Shown here one piece after another: positions 7,198-15,873 of a DNA stretch of 16,535 nucleotides. The DNA is from an uncultured Pseudomonadota bacterium (GTDB lineage Bacteria; SAR324; NAC60-12). Below the pieces are notes generated by a model. It saw only the letters and a list, made by a program, of their open reading frames with translations. It searched no databases and was not told where the DNA came from. The translations under genes and the position numbers were made by a program. Positions within the stretch are counted from its first letter, which is position 1, and each line of letters begins with the position of its first letter. The DNA lies in the NCBI GenBank assembly GCA_913052275.1, contig CAJXDX010000025.1, positions 1 to 16,535 of the forward strand. The letters run 5' to 3'.

Positions 7198-7222
7198 TTG
7201 AAGATTGATCGTAAATCTTCAA
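7198..7222 (+). repeat. 9+9 inverted repeat between yaaA and the regulator gene (possible terminator)
   Basis: TTGAAGATT (7198-7206) pairs perfectly with AATCTTCAA (7214-7222) around a seven-base loop. It is flanked by AAAATT upstream and TTT downstream. It lies 130 bases after yaaA and about 68 bases before the operator of the next gene. The stem is strong but AT-rich and the T-run is short, so it may be a terminator for yaaA, possibly bidirectional, or a regulatory hairpin. The rest of 7069-7359 shows only AT-rich DNA and the promoter/operator listed separately. Confidence 0.4.
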
Positions 7223-7289
7223 TTTACAGAATCTACGCAATTACCATTAGTTCAGTCAAGTTTGGGTAAAATTTTGCTTGTATAATTTA

Positions 7290-7322
7290 ATATATCATTA
7301 TATTGATATATAGTGATATAAT
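7290..7322 (+). promoter_or_regulatory. Extended -10 promoter with adjacent inverted-repeat operator
   Basis: ATATATCA (7290-7297) and TGATATAT (7304-7311) form a perfect 8+8 inverted repeat with a six-base spacer. A further copy of TGATATA lies at 7314-7320. TG-A-TATAAT at 7314-7322 is a good extended -10 element, predicting transcription start near 7329 and a leader of about 30 bases. No -35 consensus is seen at the right distance, as is common with extended -10 promoters. The repeat fills the -35/-10 spacer, so a bound dimer would block RNA polymerase. This fits autorepression by the ArsR-type regulator encoded next. A second TATAAT lies at 7281-7286. Confidence 0.6.
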
Positions 7323-7359
7323 AGCTTCAAATGACTTTAACATATAATTACAGGAACTT

Positions 7360-8316
7360 ATGTCAAATATTGCCCAAGCATTAAGACTTCTGGGTGACGA
7401 AACACGGCTCAGGATATTAATATTGATCTCACAGACACCTTTGAATGTCAGCGAACTCACAGCAATCATAGGAATGGCTCAATCCGGGATTTCCAGGCAT
7501 TTGAGTCACCTGAAAAAAATGAAGCTGATACAGGAGCACAAAGAAGGGATATGGACTTACTATCAGCTTGCCCAGAAGGAATCTCTTGACAGCGAGCTTC
7601 ACCTTCTCTGGAGCTTTTTGCGCGATCAGTTGTCATCCATGAAGGATCCTAACAATGATCGTGTGAGGCTGCATGAAATTCTGCGTCAACGGGAAGGCAC
7701 CCCTGGAGGTTTAAATGAACGACTGCTTGAACCGGGACAATCCTGGTATGCCTGGTCTTGCCTGCTTGGAGTCCTGCTGGGTCAAAACGGAGAAAGAAAA
7801 TCAGGATTTGATTCAGGCACCTCCGAACTTGAAATTATTGATCTCGGCTGTGGTGACGGAACGCTGACTGTGGAAATGGCAAAATTTGCCAAGCATGTAA
7901 CGGGTGTGGATATTAATCCGGATATTCTGGCTATGGCTCGGCAGCGTACGGACAGGCTTGGCATGCAGAATGTAAGTTTTCTGGTTGAAGATGCAAGCAA
8001 TATATCTTTGTCTTCTGAATCGCTGGATGTTGTTTTCTTTTCACAGTCTCTTCATCACCTTGAAAATCCACAGAAAGGATTACATGAAGCAGCACGTATT
8101 CTTCGGCCTGGGGGACTGGTTTTAGTGATGGAACTTGCCTCACACCAAGAAGACTGGGTGCTGGAAAAACTTGGGCACAAGTGGCTTGGGTTTGAAAAAG
8201 AATTTTTGATCGACTGCATGCAGAATGCCGGGTTGAAAAATTTATTTTCTGAAGTCCTGCCACACCGCAGGGAAGAATTATTTCAGATAATTCTCTCAGC
8301 GGGATGTAAATCATAG
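7360..8316 (+). CDS. sahR: ArsR-family regulator fused to a SAM-methyltransferase-like domain (SahR-like)
   Basis: The 318-residue protein has two domains. Residues 1-95 are an ArsR-type winged helix: ALRLLGDETRLRILILI, NVSELTAIIGMAQSGISRHLSHLKK as recognition region, and a GIWTYYQL wing. No cysteine-bearing metal motif is present in the helix region, so it is not a typical metal sensor. Residues about 150-290 form a class I methyltransferase fold with motif I DLGCGDG (161-167), acidic D184 in GVDINPD ending strand 2, and the motif SQSLHHLENP. This architecture next to metH and metF matches SahR, described in Proteobacteria as a repressor of SAM-cycle genes released by S-adenosylhomocysteine. 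The SD AGGA (7352-7355) is well placed. A stand-alone regulator-methyltransferase with catalytic activity is the alternative. The domain call is very sure; the SahR assignment is probable. Confidence 0.8.
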   Translation: MSNIAQALRLLGDETRLRILILISQTPLNVSELTAIIGMAQSGISRHLSHLKKMKLIQEHKEGIWTYYQLAQKESLDSELHLLWSFLRDQLSSMKDPNNDRVRLHEILRQREGTPGGLNERLLEPGQSWYAWSCLLGVLLGQNGERKSGFDSGTSELEIIDLGCGDGTLTVEMAKFAKHVTGVDINPDILAMARQRTDRLGMQNVSFLVEDASNISLSSESLDVVFFSQSLHHLENPQKGLHEAARILRPGGLVLVMELASHQEDWVLEKLGHKWLGFEKEFLIDCMQNAGLKNLFSEVLPHRREELFQIILSAGCKS

Positions 8317-8337
8317 TCATGCAGGGCAGGAACAAAA

Positions 8338-8375
8338 TTAATTCTAATATTATCCGGGACCTGATCCGGAATTAA
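8338..8375 (+). repeat. Nested inverted repeats between regulator and metH
   Basis: TTAATTC (8338-8344) can pair with GAATTAA (8369-8375), and TCCGG (8353-8357) with CCGGA (8366-8370). The two pairings share bases 8369-8370, so the structures partly compete. ATCCGG is also directly repeated (8352-8357, 8364-8369). The element occupies the middle of the 97-base gap and has no T-run. It may be an attenuating hairpin or a processing site in a regulator-metH transcript. The evidence is structural only. Confidence 0.3.
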
Positions 8376-8413
8376 GATATATAACTGAATGAAGGTTTAG
8401 AAAATCAAAGCAA

Positions 8414-11400
8414 ATGCATTACACCAAACCCAGTGCTTCCAGACTGCTTCAATTGATGGAGCAGCAAATTGTAATACTCGATGGAGCAATGGGTACAATG
8501 ATTCAGCAGCATAATCTTACTGAGGAAGAATTCCGCGGCAAAGGTTATCTGGAAAAAACTCCGGAGTATCTTCCTGATTCTCCTCTTCAAGGCAATAACG
8601 ATCTGCTGTGCATTACACGCCCTGACATAATTGAGGATATTCACCTGGAATTCCTGAAAGCCGGTGCAAATATTCTTGAGACAAATACCTTCAATGCCAA
8701 CCGGATTTCCCAGGCAGACTACAGCCTGCAAAACAAAGTACCGGAAATTAATCTGGCTGCGGTACAAGTTGCCCGAAAAGCTGCGGACTGTTATCGTCAA
8801 CAAATTAAGCTTGAAGGACTTCCTTCAGATCAACCAATTTTTATTGCCGGATCAATCGGTCCTACTAACCGGACATGTTCGATGTCTCCGGATGTTAATG
8901 ATCCGGCATATCGTGCAGTGACATTTGATGATGTTGCACAGGCATATCGGGAGCAGGCCATAGCACTTATAGAAGGCGGAGTAGATCTGCTGCTGTTGGA
9001 AACAAGCTTTGACACACTTAATATGAAAGCAGGTATATACGCATTGGAAAGTTATTTTGAAGAGACAGGGACGCGACTTCCAGTATTTCTATCCGTAACC
9101 ATCACCGATGCTTCCGGACGCACACTTTCCGGACAGACTTTGGCCGCTTTCTACAATTCAATACATCATGCCAAGCCCCTTTTTTTGGGAATCAACTGTG
9201 CACTTGGAGCCAAAGAGATGCGTCCTTTTATCGAGGAATTGGCACATATTTCTGAGTTCCCAATCGGCATTTTCCCTAACGCGGGAATGCCTAACGCGAT
9301 GGGAGAGTATGAACAGACTCCGGAGGAATTTGCGGAAATCATGGAAGAATTCGCATCTCAGGGCTGGGTAAACCTTATGGGGGGCTGCTGTGGGACGACT
9401 CCAGAACATATTCGTGCATTAATCAGACAAATCAAGGATAAATCTCCTCGCGAAATTCCCAGGCTGAATGGTTCCGACGATCAGGAAATTACGGAATCAA
9501 AAAATGAAACTACAGGTGTACCGTTCTTTTCCGGATTGGAACCACTGAACATAATGCCTGATACAGGGTTTTTGATTATTGGTGAGCGTACCAATGTCAC
9601 AGGGTCTCCAAAATTCCGGAAACTGATCATGAATGGAGATTTTGATTCCGGACTTGCTGTCGCCCGCCAGCAGGTTGAATCCGGAGCAAATCTGATTGAC
9701 ATTAACTTTGATGAAGGAATGCTTGATGGAGAAAACTCGATGACTGATTTCCTCAACCTGATTGCTGCAGAACCGGACATCGCGCGCGTCCCGGTCATGA
9801 TCGACAGCTCCAAATGGTCAGTGATTGAGGCAGGTCTGAAGTGTATTCAAGGAAAAGGTGTTGTCAATTCAATCAGTCTGAAGGAAGGCGAAGAAAATTT
9901 TTTATGGCAGGCACGGGAAATACGTAAGTATGGGGCGGCGGCAGTTGTGATGGCTTTTGATGAAAACGGACAGGCAACGACTTTGGATCATAAAGTGGAG
10001 GTATGCAAGCGTGCCTACAAACTGCTGACCGAAACAGTCGGATATGCTCCACATGACATTATTTTTGATCCCAATATTTTGACAGTGGCTACCGGAATGG
10101 AAGAGCACAATGATTACGCAGTAGCCTTTATAGAAGCAGTACGCCAGATTAAAGAACACTGTCCGGGATCTCTGGTCAGCGGAGGAGTAAGCAACATATC
10201 CTTTTCCTTCCGAGGCAACAATCCCGTGCGTGAAGCAATGCACACAGCTTTTTTGTACCACGCAATTCATGCCGGACTGGATATGGCAATCGTGAATGCA
10301 GGGATGCTGGATGTTTATGATGAAGTTCCTGCAGATTTGCTGGAACTTGTTGAGGATGTCTTACTCAATCGGAGTAATGACGCAACAGAGCGGCTGATTG
10401 ATTTTGCAGAAAATTATAAAACTGAAGGATCTAAAAAAACTCAAAAAGACACAAAATGGCGTGAAGGAACTCCTGAGGAACGGATCAAACATGCTTTGGT
10501 AGGAGGAATTACCGAGTATATTTTAGAGGACACTGAAGAAGTCCGCACACAATTTGATACAGCTTTGGAAGTGATTGAAGGCCCATTAATGGCAGGCATG
10601 AAGGTGGTTGGAGATCTTTTCGGTGAGGGCAAAATGTTTTTGCCGCAGGTCGTGAAAAGCGCACGTGTCATGAAACAGGCAGTGGCATACCTTGAGCCGT
10701 TTATGGAAGAAGAAAAAAAGCAGACTGACAGGGCCAGCAGGCTTCCAAAGATTGTGATGGCAACCGTCAAGGGTGATGTTCATGATATCGGGAAAAACAT
10801 TGTGGGTGTGGTTTTAGGCTGCAACAACATTGAAGTCATTGATCTGGGCGTGATGGTTCCTTGTGAAAAAATTCTGGAAACCGCCAATGAGCAGCAGGCG
10901 GACGTAGTAGGGCTCTCAGGCTTGATTACACCTTCCCTGGATGAAATGGTGCATGTTGCCGGGGAGATGAAACGCGAAGGCTTTTCTTTACCTTTGCTGA
11001 TCGGAGGTGCCACTACCAGTGCCGCGCACACAGCAGTGAAAATAGCTCCGCAGTATGATCATGCTGTGGCTTATGTTCCTGATGCCTCCAGAGTGGCGGG
11101 AGTAATTTCCAGGTTGCTGAATCCCAAAACAAAAAAGGAGGCAGAACTTGACCTGCTCAATGAACATCTGCGTCGAAGACAGGCTTATGAGGAGCGAACA
11201 AGAGAACGCAAATTACTGCCTCTGGAAAAAGCCCGTAATAACAGAACTCCTATAGACTGGGAAAGCAGCATCATTGATAAACCCGGATTCCTTGGACTGA
11301 GAGATTACTCAGTTGCGGTTGAAACGCTGGTTGAATACATTGACTGGACGCCTTTCTTTTATACATGGGAACTGAAGGGGCGTTTCCCAAAAATTCTTAA

Positions 11401-12184
11401 AGATCCTGAGCTGGGAAAGGAAGCAAGCAAACTTTATCAGGACGCGCAAAATCTTTTGAATGAAATTATTGAAAATAATTATTTCCAGCCGAAAGCTGTT
11501 GTGGGATTTTTCCCGGCGAATAGTAGAGAGGACGACATTTTGATTTACACAGATGAGTCACGCAGGAAAATTCAAACTGTTTTCCATACCTTGCGTCAGC
11601 AGGCTGTGAAAGATCATGGGAAGCCTAACCAGGCCCTGTCCGACTTTATTGCGCCGGAAGATTCCGGACGTGCTGATTATCTTGGAGGATTCGCTGTGAC
11701 AACAGGGACTGAAGTGGAGAAACTGGCAGACAGTTTTGAAGAAAAACTTGATGACTACAACTCTATTCTGGTTAAAGCTGTAGGCGACCGTCTTGCTGAA
11801 GCTCTTGCTGAATACATGCACAGACAGGTGAGGTGTGAATGGGGCTATGGAAATGAGGAAGATCTGAGCATCGAGGATATGGTTCGGGAAAAATACAGGG
11901 GAATTCGCCCTGCCCCGGGATATCCAGCTCAGCCCGATCACACAGAAAAACCCCTGCTTTTCAAATTGCTGGATTCAGAAAGACGTGTCGGCATTAAACT
12001 CACGGAAAGTTTTGCCATGTCGCCGGCAAGCTCTGTTTCCGGAATGTATTACGCTCATCCTGAATCACGCTATTTTGCAGTGGGCAAGATTGACAGGGAC
12101 CAGGTTGCAGACTATGCGGAGCGCAAAAAAATGTCAGTTGCAGAAGTTGAACGCTGGCTTGCCCCGATTTTAGGATACATTTAA
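8414..12184 (+). CDS. metH: Cobalamin-dependent methionine synthase MetH
   Basis: Transfers a methyl group from 5-methyl-tetrahydrofolate through cob(I)alamin to homocysteine, giving methionine; cytoplasmic. At 1256 residues it is slightly longer than E. coli MetH (1227) and has all four modules in order. The homocysteine-binding barrel (about 1-345) has zinc ligands C262, C325 and C326 (GGCCGTT). The folate barrel (about 370-640) has GERTNVTGS and ARQQVESGAN. The cobalamin region (about 670-920) has DVHDIG at 788-793 with cobalt ligand H790, and S835/S841 in GLSGLITPSL. The AdoMet reactivation domain (about 940-1256) has RPAPGYP at 1165-1171. Nothing essential is missing. The start at MHYTKP gives the usual short lead before ILDGAMGTM; no good SD is visible (a GAAGG lies about 18 bases upstream). 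It lies 97 bases after the SahR-like gene and 96 before metF. Confidence 0.98.
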   Translation: MHYTKPSASRLLQLMEQQIVILDGAMGTMIQQHNLTEEEFRGKGYLEKTPEYLPDSPLQGNNDLLCITRPDIIEDIHLEFLKAGANILETNTFNANRISQADYSLQNKVPEINLAAVQVARKAADCYRQQIKLEGLPSDQPIFIAGSIGPTNRTCSMSPDVNDPAYRAVTFDDVAQAYREQAIALIEGGVDLLLLETSFDTLNMKAGIYALESYFEETGTRLPVFLSVTITDASGRTLSGQTLAAFYNSIHHAKPLFLGINCALGAKEMRPFIEELAHISEFPIGIFPNAGMPNAMGEYEQTPEEFAEIMEEFASQGWVNLMGGCCGTTPEHIRALIRQIKDKSPREIPRLNGSDDQEITESKNETTGVPFFSGLEPLNIMPDTGFLIIGERTNVTGSPKFRKLIMNGDFDSGLAVARQQVESGANLIDINFDEGMLDGENSMTDFLNLIAAEPDIARVPVMIDSSKWSVIEAGLKCIQGKGVVNSISLKEGEENFLWQAREIRKYGAAAVVMAFDENGQATTLDHKVEVCKRAYKLLTETVGYAPHDIIFDPNILTVATGMEEHNDYAVAFIEAVRQIKEHCPGSLVSGGVSNISFSFRGNNPVREAMHTAFLYHAIHAGLDMAIVNAGMLDVYDEVPADLLELVEDVLLNRSNDATERLIDFAENYKTEGSKKTQKDTKWREGTPEERIKHALVGGITEYILEDTEEVRTQFDTALEVIEGPLMAGMKVVGDLFGEGKMFLPQVVKSARVMKQAVAYLEPFMEEEKKQTDRASRLPKIVMATVKGDVHDIGKNIVGVVLGCNNIEVIDLGVMVPCEKILETANEQQADVVGLSGLITPSLDEMVHVAGEMKREGFSLPLLIGGATTSAAHTAVKIAPQYDHAVAYVPDASRVAGVISRLLNPKTKKEAELDLLNEHLRRRQAYEERTRERKLLPLEKARNNRTPIDWESSIIDKPGFLGLRDYSVAVETLVEYIDWTPFFYTWELKGRFPKILKDPELGKEASKLYQDAQNLLNEIIENNYFQPKAVVGFFPANSREDDILIYTDESRRKIQTVFHTLRQQAVKDHGKPNQALSDFIAPEDSGRADYLGGFAVTTGTEVEKLADSFEEKLDDYNSILVKAVGDRLAEALAEYMHRQVRCEWGYGNEEDLSIEDMVREKYRGIRPAPGYPAQPDHTEKPLLFKLLDSERRVGIKLTESFAMSPASSVSGMYYAHPESRYFAVGKIDRDQVADYAERKKMSVAEVERWLAPILGYI

Positions 12185-12280
12185 CGCTGAGTAGTGCATT
12201 GAATTTTAAACCATGTGCCTGAACTGCTGCTTCACTGTTTAATTATCATCGCTCATAACTACCCCCTTTCAGTGCTTTAG

Positions 12281-13177
12281 ATGAAGCTGATAGATCTTTA
12301 CAATAAAAAGGATTTTGTATTTTCCATAGAAATTTTCCCACCCAAAACAGACAAGGGAGTGGAAAAACTGAAAAGTACACTTAAGGGCTTCAGACAGTTT
12401 GCTCCAGATTATATGTCTGTGACTTACGGTGCAGGCGGGACAAGCCGTGAAAATACTCACGAAATGGCAGTGCATATCAATCATGAACTTGGCATACCCG
12501 CAATGGCTCACCTGACCTGTGTTTCTCATACTGCAGATGAAATTGATAAAGTTTTAACTAGTCTGAAAAACAGGAATATAGAAAATGTGATGGCCCTGCG
12601 CGGTGATCCTCCGGTCGGCACTGACCGCTTTGTTCGACCTGAAGGAGGGTATCAATATGCCTCTGAATTAATTTCCGCAATACGGAAACACAGCAGTTTC
12701 GCCATCGGAGCAGCAGGTTATCCGGAAGGCCATGTGGAAAATCCGGACAAGGAAGAAGACCGCATACATTTGCACGAAAAAATTGCCTGCGGGGCACAAT
12801 TCATCATTTCTCAATTTTTCCTGGATAACATTCATTTCCTGCGCTGGAGAGACTTGCTGCGCCATGAAGGTGTCGCATTGCCTTTGATTGCAGGTATCCT
12901 TCCTCCCACAAACTGGCACTCCCTGCAAAGCATGTCAGCAATGTGTGGTGTCAGCATACCGAAACAATTGGCTCAAGATCTTATCAAGCAAGAGGATGAT
13001 CCGGAAGTATGCCGGGAAATCGGTTTTGATCATGTTGAACGTCAGCTTGAAGAACTTCTCAGTGAAGGTGTGGAAGGCGTTCATCTGTATGCGCTTAACC
13101 GTCTTGAGACAGTAGAACGATTGGGCCCACAGCTCCAGAAGGCATCAGGGGAATCCCTGAATGCAGTCACTGTATGA
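12281..13177 (+). CDS. metF: 5,10-methylenetetrahydrofolate reductase MetF
   Basis: A flavoprotein that reduces 5,10-methylene-THF to 5-methyl-THF, the methyl donor used by MetH encoded just upstream. The 298-residue length is typical of the bacterial FAD barrel. Visible family marks are SIEIFPPK with the conserved glutamate E17, VTYGAGGTSR (about 48-57), HLTCVSHT, ALRGDPP with D109 (equivalent to the flavin-tuning aspartate in E. coli), GAAGYPEGH, QFFLDN and the closing GVEGVHLYALNR. There is no signal peptide or extra domain. No Shine-Dalgarno is visible before the ATG, although the N-terminus aligns well with the family. Same-strand order regulator-metH-metF suggests one regulated pathway unit, although no further operator copy was found in the 96-base gap. 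Confidence 0.97.
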   Translation: MKLIDLYNKKDFVFSIEIFPPKTDKGVEKLKSTLKGFRQFAPDYMSVTYGAGGTSRENTHEMAVHINHELGIPAMAHLTCVSHTADEIDKVLTSLKNRNIENVMALRGDPPVGTDRFVRPEGGYQYASELISAIRKHSSFAIGAAGYPEGHVENPDKEEDRIHLHEKIACGAQFIISQFFLDNIHFLRWRDLLRHEGVALPLIAGILPPTNWHSLQSMSAMCGVSIPKQLAQDLIKQEDDPEVCREIGFDHVERQLEELLSEGVEGVHLYALNRLETVERLGPQLQKASGESLNAVTV

Positions 13178-13281
13178 TTTTTACCTTCCTTTTTGATTGC
13201 AATTTTCTCCTTTCCGGCTGAAACTGAAGAATTTAGTCCTTTTATTATTCCAAAACATTTTGAACCTTAGAAATAGTAATC

Positions 13282-15771
13282 ATGCAGGAGTACGTTCCAA
13301 AGGAAATTGAATCAAAGTGGCAAAAATACTGGGAAGAGCATAATTTGCTGGATTTTGATTTTGATTCAGAAAATCCAAAATATTACATGCTGACCATGCT
13401 GCCCTACCCTTCGGGAGATCTGCATATTGGTCACTGGTATGCCATGGCACCTTCTGACTGTTATGCCCGTTTTATGAAAATGAAAGGATACGAAGTTTTT
13501 TTCCCAATAGGCTTCGATGCTTTTGGACTTCCTGCTGAAAATGCAGCCATCAAAAACAATATTCATCCAAAATCATGGACGTATGCCAACATCAAGCGCA
13601 TGCAAAAGCAGCTTCGTTCTATGGGAAACATGTTTGCCTGGAAAAACGAGGTTGTCTCATGTGATCCGGAATATTACAAATGGAGCCAGTGGTTTTTTCT
13701 CAGGATGCTGGAGGAAGATCTGGCTTACAGGGAGTATGCACCTGTTGATTACTGCAACCATTGCCAGACTACTCTGGCGCGGGAACAGGTCTGGGGTGAG
13801 GACAGGGTATGCGAACGCTGCGGGAATCCGGTTGTAAAAAAAGATTTAAATCAATGGAAACTGCGCATCACCAACTACGCGGATGAACTGCTTGATTTTG
13901 AGGGACTGGACTGGCCGGAACGTGTGCGTTCCATGCAGGAAAACTGGATAGGACGCAGCGAGGGAGTTGATTTTGCCCTGAAAATAGACGGTTCAGGAGA
14001 CCTGAGCTTCAGGGTTTTCACCACAAGACCTGACACTGTTTTCGGCATGACCTTCTGCGTGCTTGCTCCGGAACATGTATTAGTGGATCAAATCACAACC
14101 GCTGAACAGAAAGAGGCTGTGGAATCATATATAGCCGCTGCGCAGCGCAAAGACGAAATTGAACGTACAGCAGAGGGGCAGGAAAAAGACGGTGTGTTCA
14201 CTGGAGCATATGCGGTTAATCCCATGAACGGGGAGTTGGTACCAGTCTGGATTGCGGATTACGTGCTGGCTTCGTATGGCACGGGAGCAATAATGGGCGT
14301 TCCCGGACATGATGAGCGGGATTTTAATTTTGCAAGAAAATATGGACTGGGCACGCCGGTTGTGATTGTTTCAAAAGAGCAGCTTGATTCTGTCCCGGAT
14401 GGAGCTGAATTAGCAGAGCCTATTTTGCAGAAAGAAGATTCGGTGATGGTAAACAGTCCGGGCTTCGAAGGTGCAGTCTGGCCTGACAGTTTCAACCGTG
14501 TCGCAGATCACATGCAGAAGCAGGGTTTTGGCGAGCGCCAGATTAATTACCGTTTGCATGACTGGCTGATCAGCCGCCAGAGAATGTGGGGGACCCCTAT
14601 TCCCGTTGTTTACTGTGAAAGCTGCGGAATGCTGCCTGTGCCTTACCATGAACTGCCCGTGCTGCTTCCGGATGATGCTGAATTCAAGCCGACAGGGGAA
14701 AGTCCGTTAAAATATCACCATCGATTTCTGAAAACGTCATGTCCAGAATGCGGAGGTGATGCCGAAAGAGAAACTGATACGATGGATACATTCATATGTT
14801 CCTCCTGGTACTATTATGCCTATGTGGCACCTTACTGGAAAAAAGGGGAAAGGCTGGTGCGTGATGATTCTCCATGGGATACGGACAAAATAAATTCTTT
14901 GTGTCCGGTTGACCAGTATACCGGGGGCATCGAGCACGCCACCATGCATCTTCTTTATTTTCGTTTTTTCACCAAGGCACTTGCAGATTTAGGCCTGCTG
15001 GATTTTCGTGAGCCTACAAGGCGCCTGTTTAACCAGGGCATGATACTGGGAGAGGATCACGAAAAGATGTCCAAGAGCCGCGGGAATGTTGTGAATCCGG
15101 ACCTGCTGGTAAAGCAGTACGGGGCAGATACTGTCAGGGCATACCTGATGTTCCTGGGGCCGTGGGACGCTGGAGCCGCGTGGAATTCCCAGGGCATTGA
15201 AGGGCTTGCCCGCTTTTTTAAAGCAGTCTGGACACTTTGCAATGCAGAGGAAAAAGATACTTCAACTGCTTCTCCGGACACGGAAAAGAAACTCCGGAAA
15301 TCGCTTCATCAAACTATAAAAAAGGTAACCAATGATCTGCAGAATTTCCGCTTCAATACCGCGATTGCCGCAGTGATGTCCTTCCGCAATGTTTTAAAGG
15401 CAGAAGCAGAAGCATCCGGAAGTGAAGTCTGGAATGAATGCCTGGAAGGGATGCTGCTGATGCTGGCTCCGATAGCACCTCACATCACAGAAGAATTGTG
15501 GCAAAAGCTGAAGCCCGGAAGTGGGAGTGTCCACAGGCAGCCATGGCCTGCATTTGATGAAGAGCTGGCGGCAGAGGATTTAATTACACTTGTTGTGCAG
15601 GTAAACGGGAAAGTGCGTGACCGGCTTGAAATCCCTGCCGGTACGAGTAAAGAAGAAACTGAACAAACGGCATTGGCTGCCCCCAAGGTCCAGTCTTACC
15701 TCGAAGGCAGGAAAATCCGCAAAGTTATTGTTATCCCGAAACGCCTGGTGAATATTGTCTGCGGATGGTGA
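13282..15771 (+). CDS. leuS: Leucyl-tRNA synthetase LeuS
   Basis: Charges tRNA(Leu) with leucine and edits mischarged tRNA; cytoplasmic class I synthetase. The 829-residue protein has HIGH at 48-51 and KMSKS at 595-599. A zinc-binding insert has CNHC, CERC and further CESC / CPEC pairs. The CP1 editing domain has the threonine-rich TTRPDT (247-252) and GVPGHDERDF with its editing aspartate. The anticodon-binding helices include APIAPHITEELW, and a C-terminal domain follows (VVQVNGKVRDRLEIP). The HIGH region reads GDLHIGHWYAMAPSD rather than the GxLHxGHxxxYT form of E. coli; I associate this variant with other phyla such as Chloroflexi or Deinococcus-type enzymes (from memory). No SD is visible and the 104-base upstream gap is T-rich. 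It is followed by a strong hairpin and a convergent gene, so it ends its transcription unit. Confidence 0.98.
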   Translation: MQEYVPKEIESKWQKYWEEHNLLDFDFDSENPKYYMLTMLPYPSGDLHIGHWYAMAPSDCYARFMKMKGYEVFFPIGFDAFGLPAENAAIKNNIHPKSWTYANIKRMQKQLRSMGNMFAWKNEVVSCDPEYYKWSQWFFLRMLEEDLAYREYAPVDYCNHCQTTLAREQVWGEDRVCERCGNPVVKKDLNQWKLRITNYADELLDFEGLDWPERVRSMQENWIGRSEGVDFALKIDGSGDLSFRVFTTRPDTVFGMTFCVLAPEHVLVDQITTAEQKEAVESYIAAAQRKDEIERTAEGQEKDGVFTGAYAVNPMNGELVPVWIADYVLASYGTGAIMGVPGHDERDFNFARKYGLGTPVVIVSKEQLDSVPDGAELAEPILQKEDSVMVNSPGFEGAVWPDSFNRVADHMQKQGFGERQINYRLHDWLISRQRMWGTPIPVVYCESCGMLPVPYHELPVLLPDDAEFKPTGESPLKYHHRFLKTSCPECGGDAERETDTMDTFICSSWYYYAYVAPYWKKGERLVRDDSPWDTDKINSLCPVDQYTGGIEHATMHLLYFRFFTKALADLGLLDFREPTRRLFNQGMILGEDHEKMSKSRGNVVNPDLLVKQYGADTVRAYLMFLGPWDAGAAWNSQGIEGLARFFKAVWTLCNAEEKDTSTASPDTEKKLRKSLHQTIKKVTNDLQNFRFNTAIAAVMSFRNVLKAEAEASGSEVWNECLEGMLLMLAPIAPHITEELWQKLKPGSGSVHRQPWPAFDEELAAEDLITLVVQVNGKVRDRLEIPAGTSKEETEQTALAAPKVQSYLEGRKIRKVIVIPKRLVNIVCGW

Positions 15772-15813
15772 ATACTGAAGTTCTTCAGGGAACTTCTTTC
15801 TCAAATTGGTTTA

Positions 15814-15870
15814 ACTCCGGTGGCAGTTCCTGAACTAAATGCCTCCGGAGTCGATATGAAATTTTTTATT
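15814..15870 (+). terminator. Strong hairpin between convergent leuS and the FnIII gene
   Basis: ACTCCGG (15814-15820) pairs with CCGGAGT (15845-15851). After a T-T mismatch, GGCA (15822-15825) pairs with TGCC (15840-15843), leaving a 14-base loop. A run of six T's lies in 15862-15867, ten bases after the stem. The position, 42 bases after the leuS stop and 22 bases beyond the stop of the opposing gene, suits a terminator for leuS and perhaps for both genes, though the T-run is distant. Confidence 0.55.
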
Positions 15871-15873
15871 GAT

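Noticed and set aside
7069..7359. SAM or cobalamin riboswitch before the methionine block
   Set aside because: The predicted leader after the -10 is only about 30 bases, and the gaps before metH (97) and metF (96) are too short and lack the multi-helix pattern.
7360..7650. Arsenic or metal-sensing ArsR regulator
   Set aside because: The cysteine motif used by metal-sensing ArsR/SmtB proteins is absent, no ars genes are nearby, and a methyltransferase domain is fused.
13178..13281. T-box leader before leuS
   Set aside because: The gap is only 104 bases, with no T-box core sequence and no terminator/antiterminator pair.
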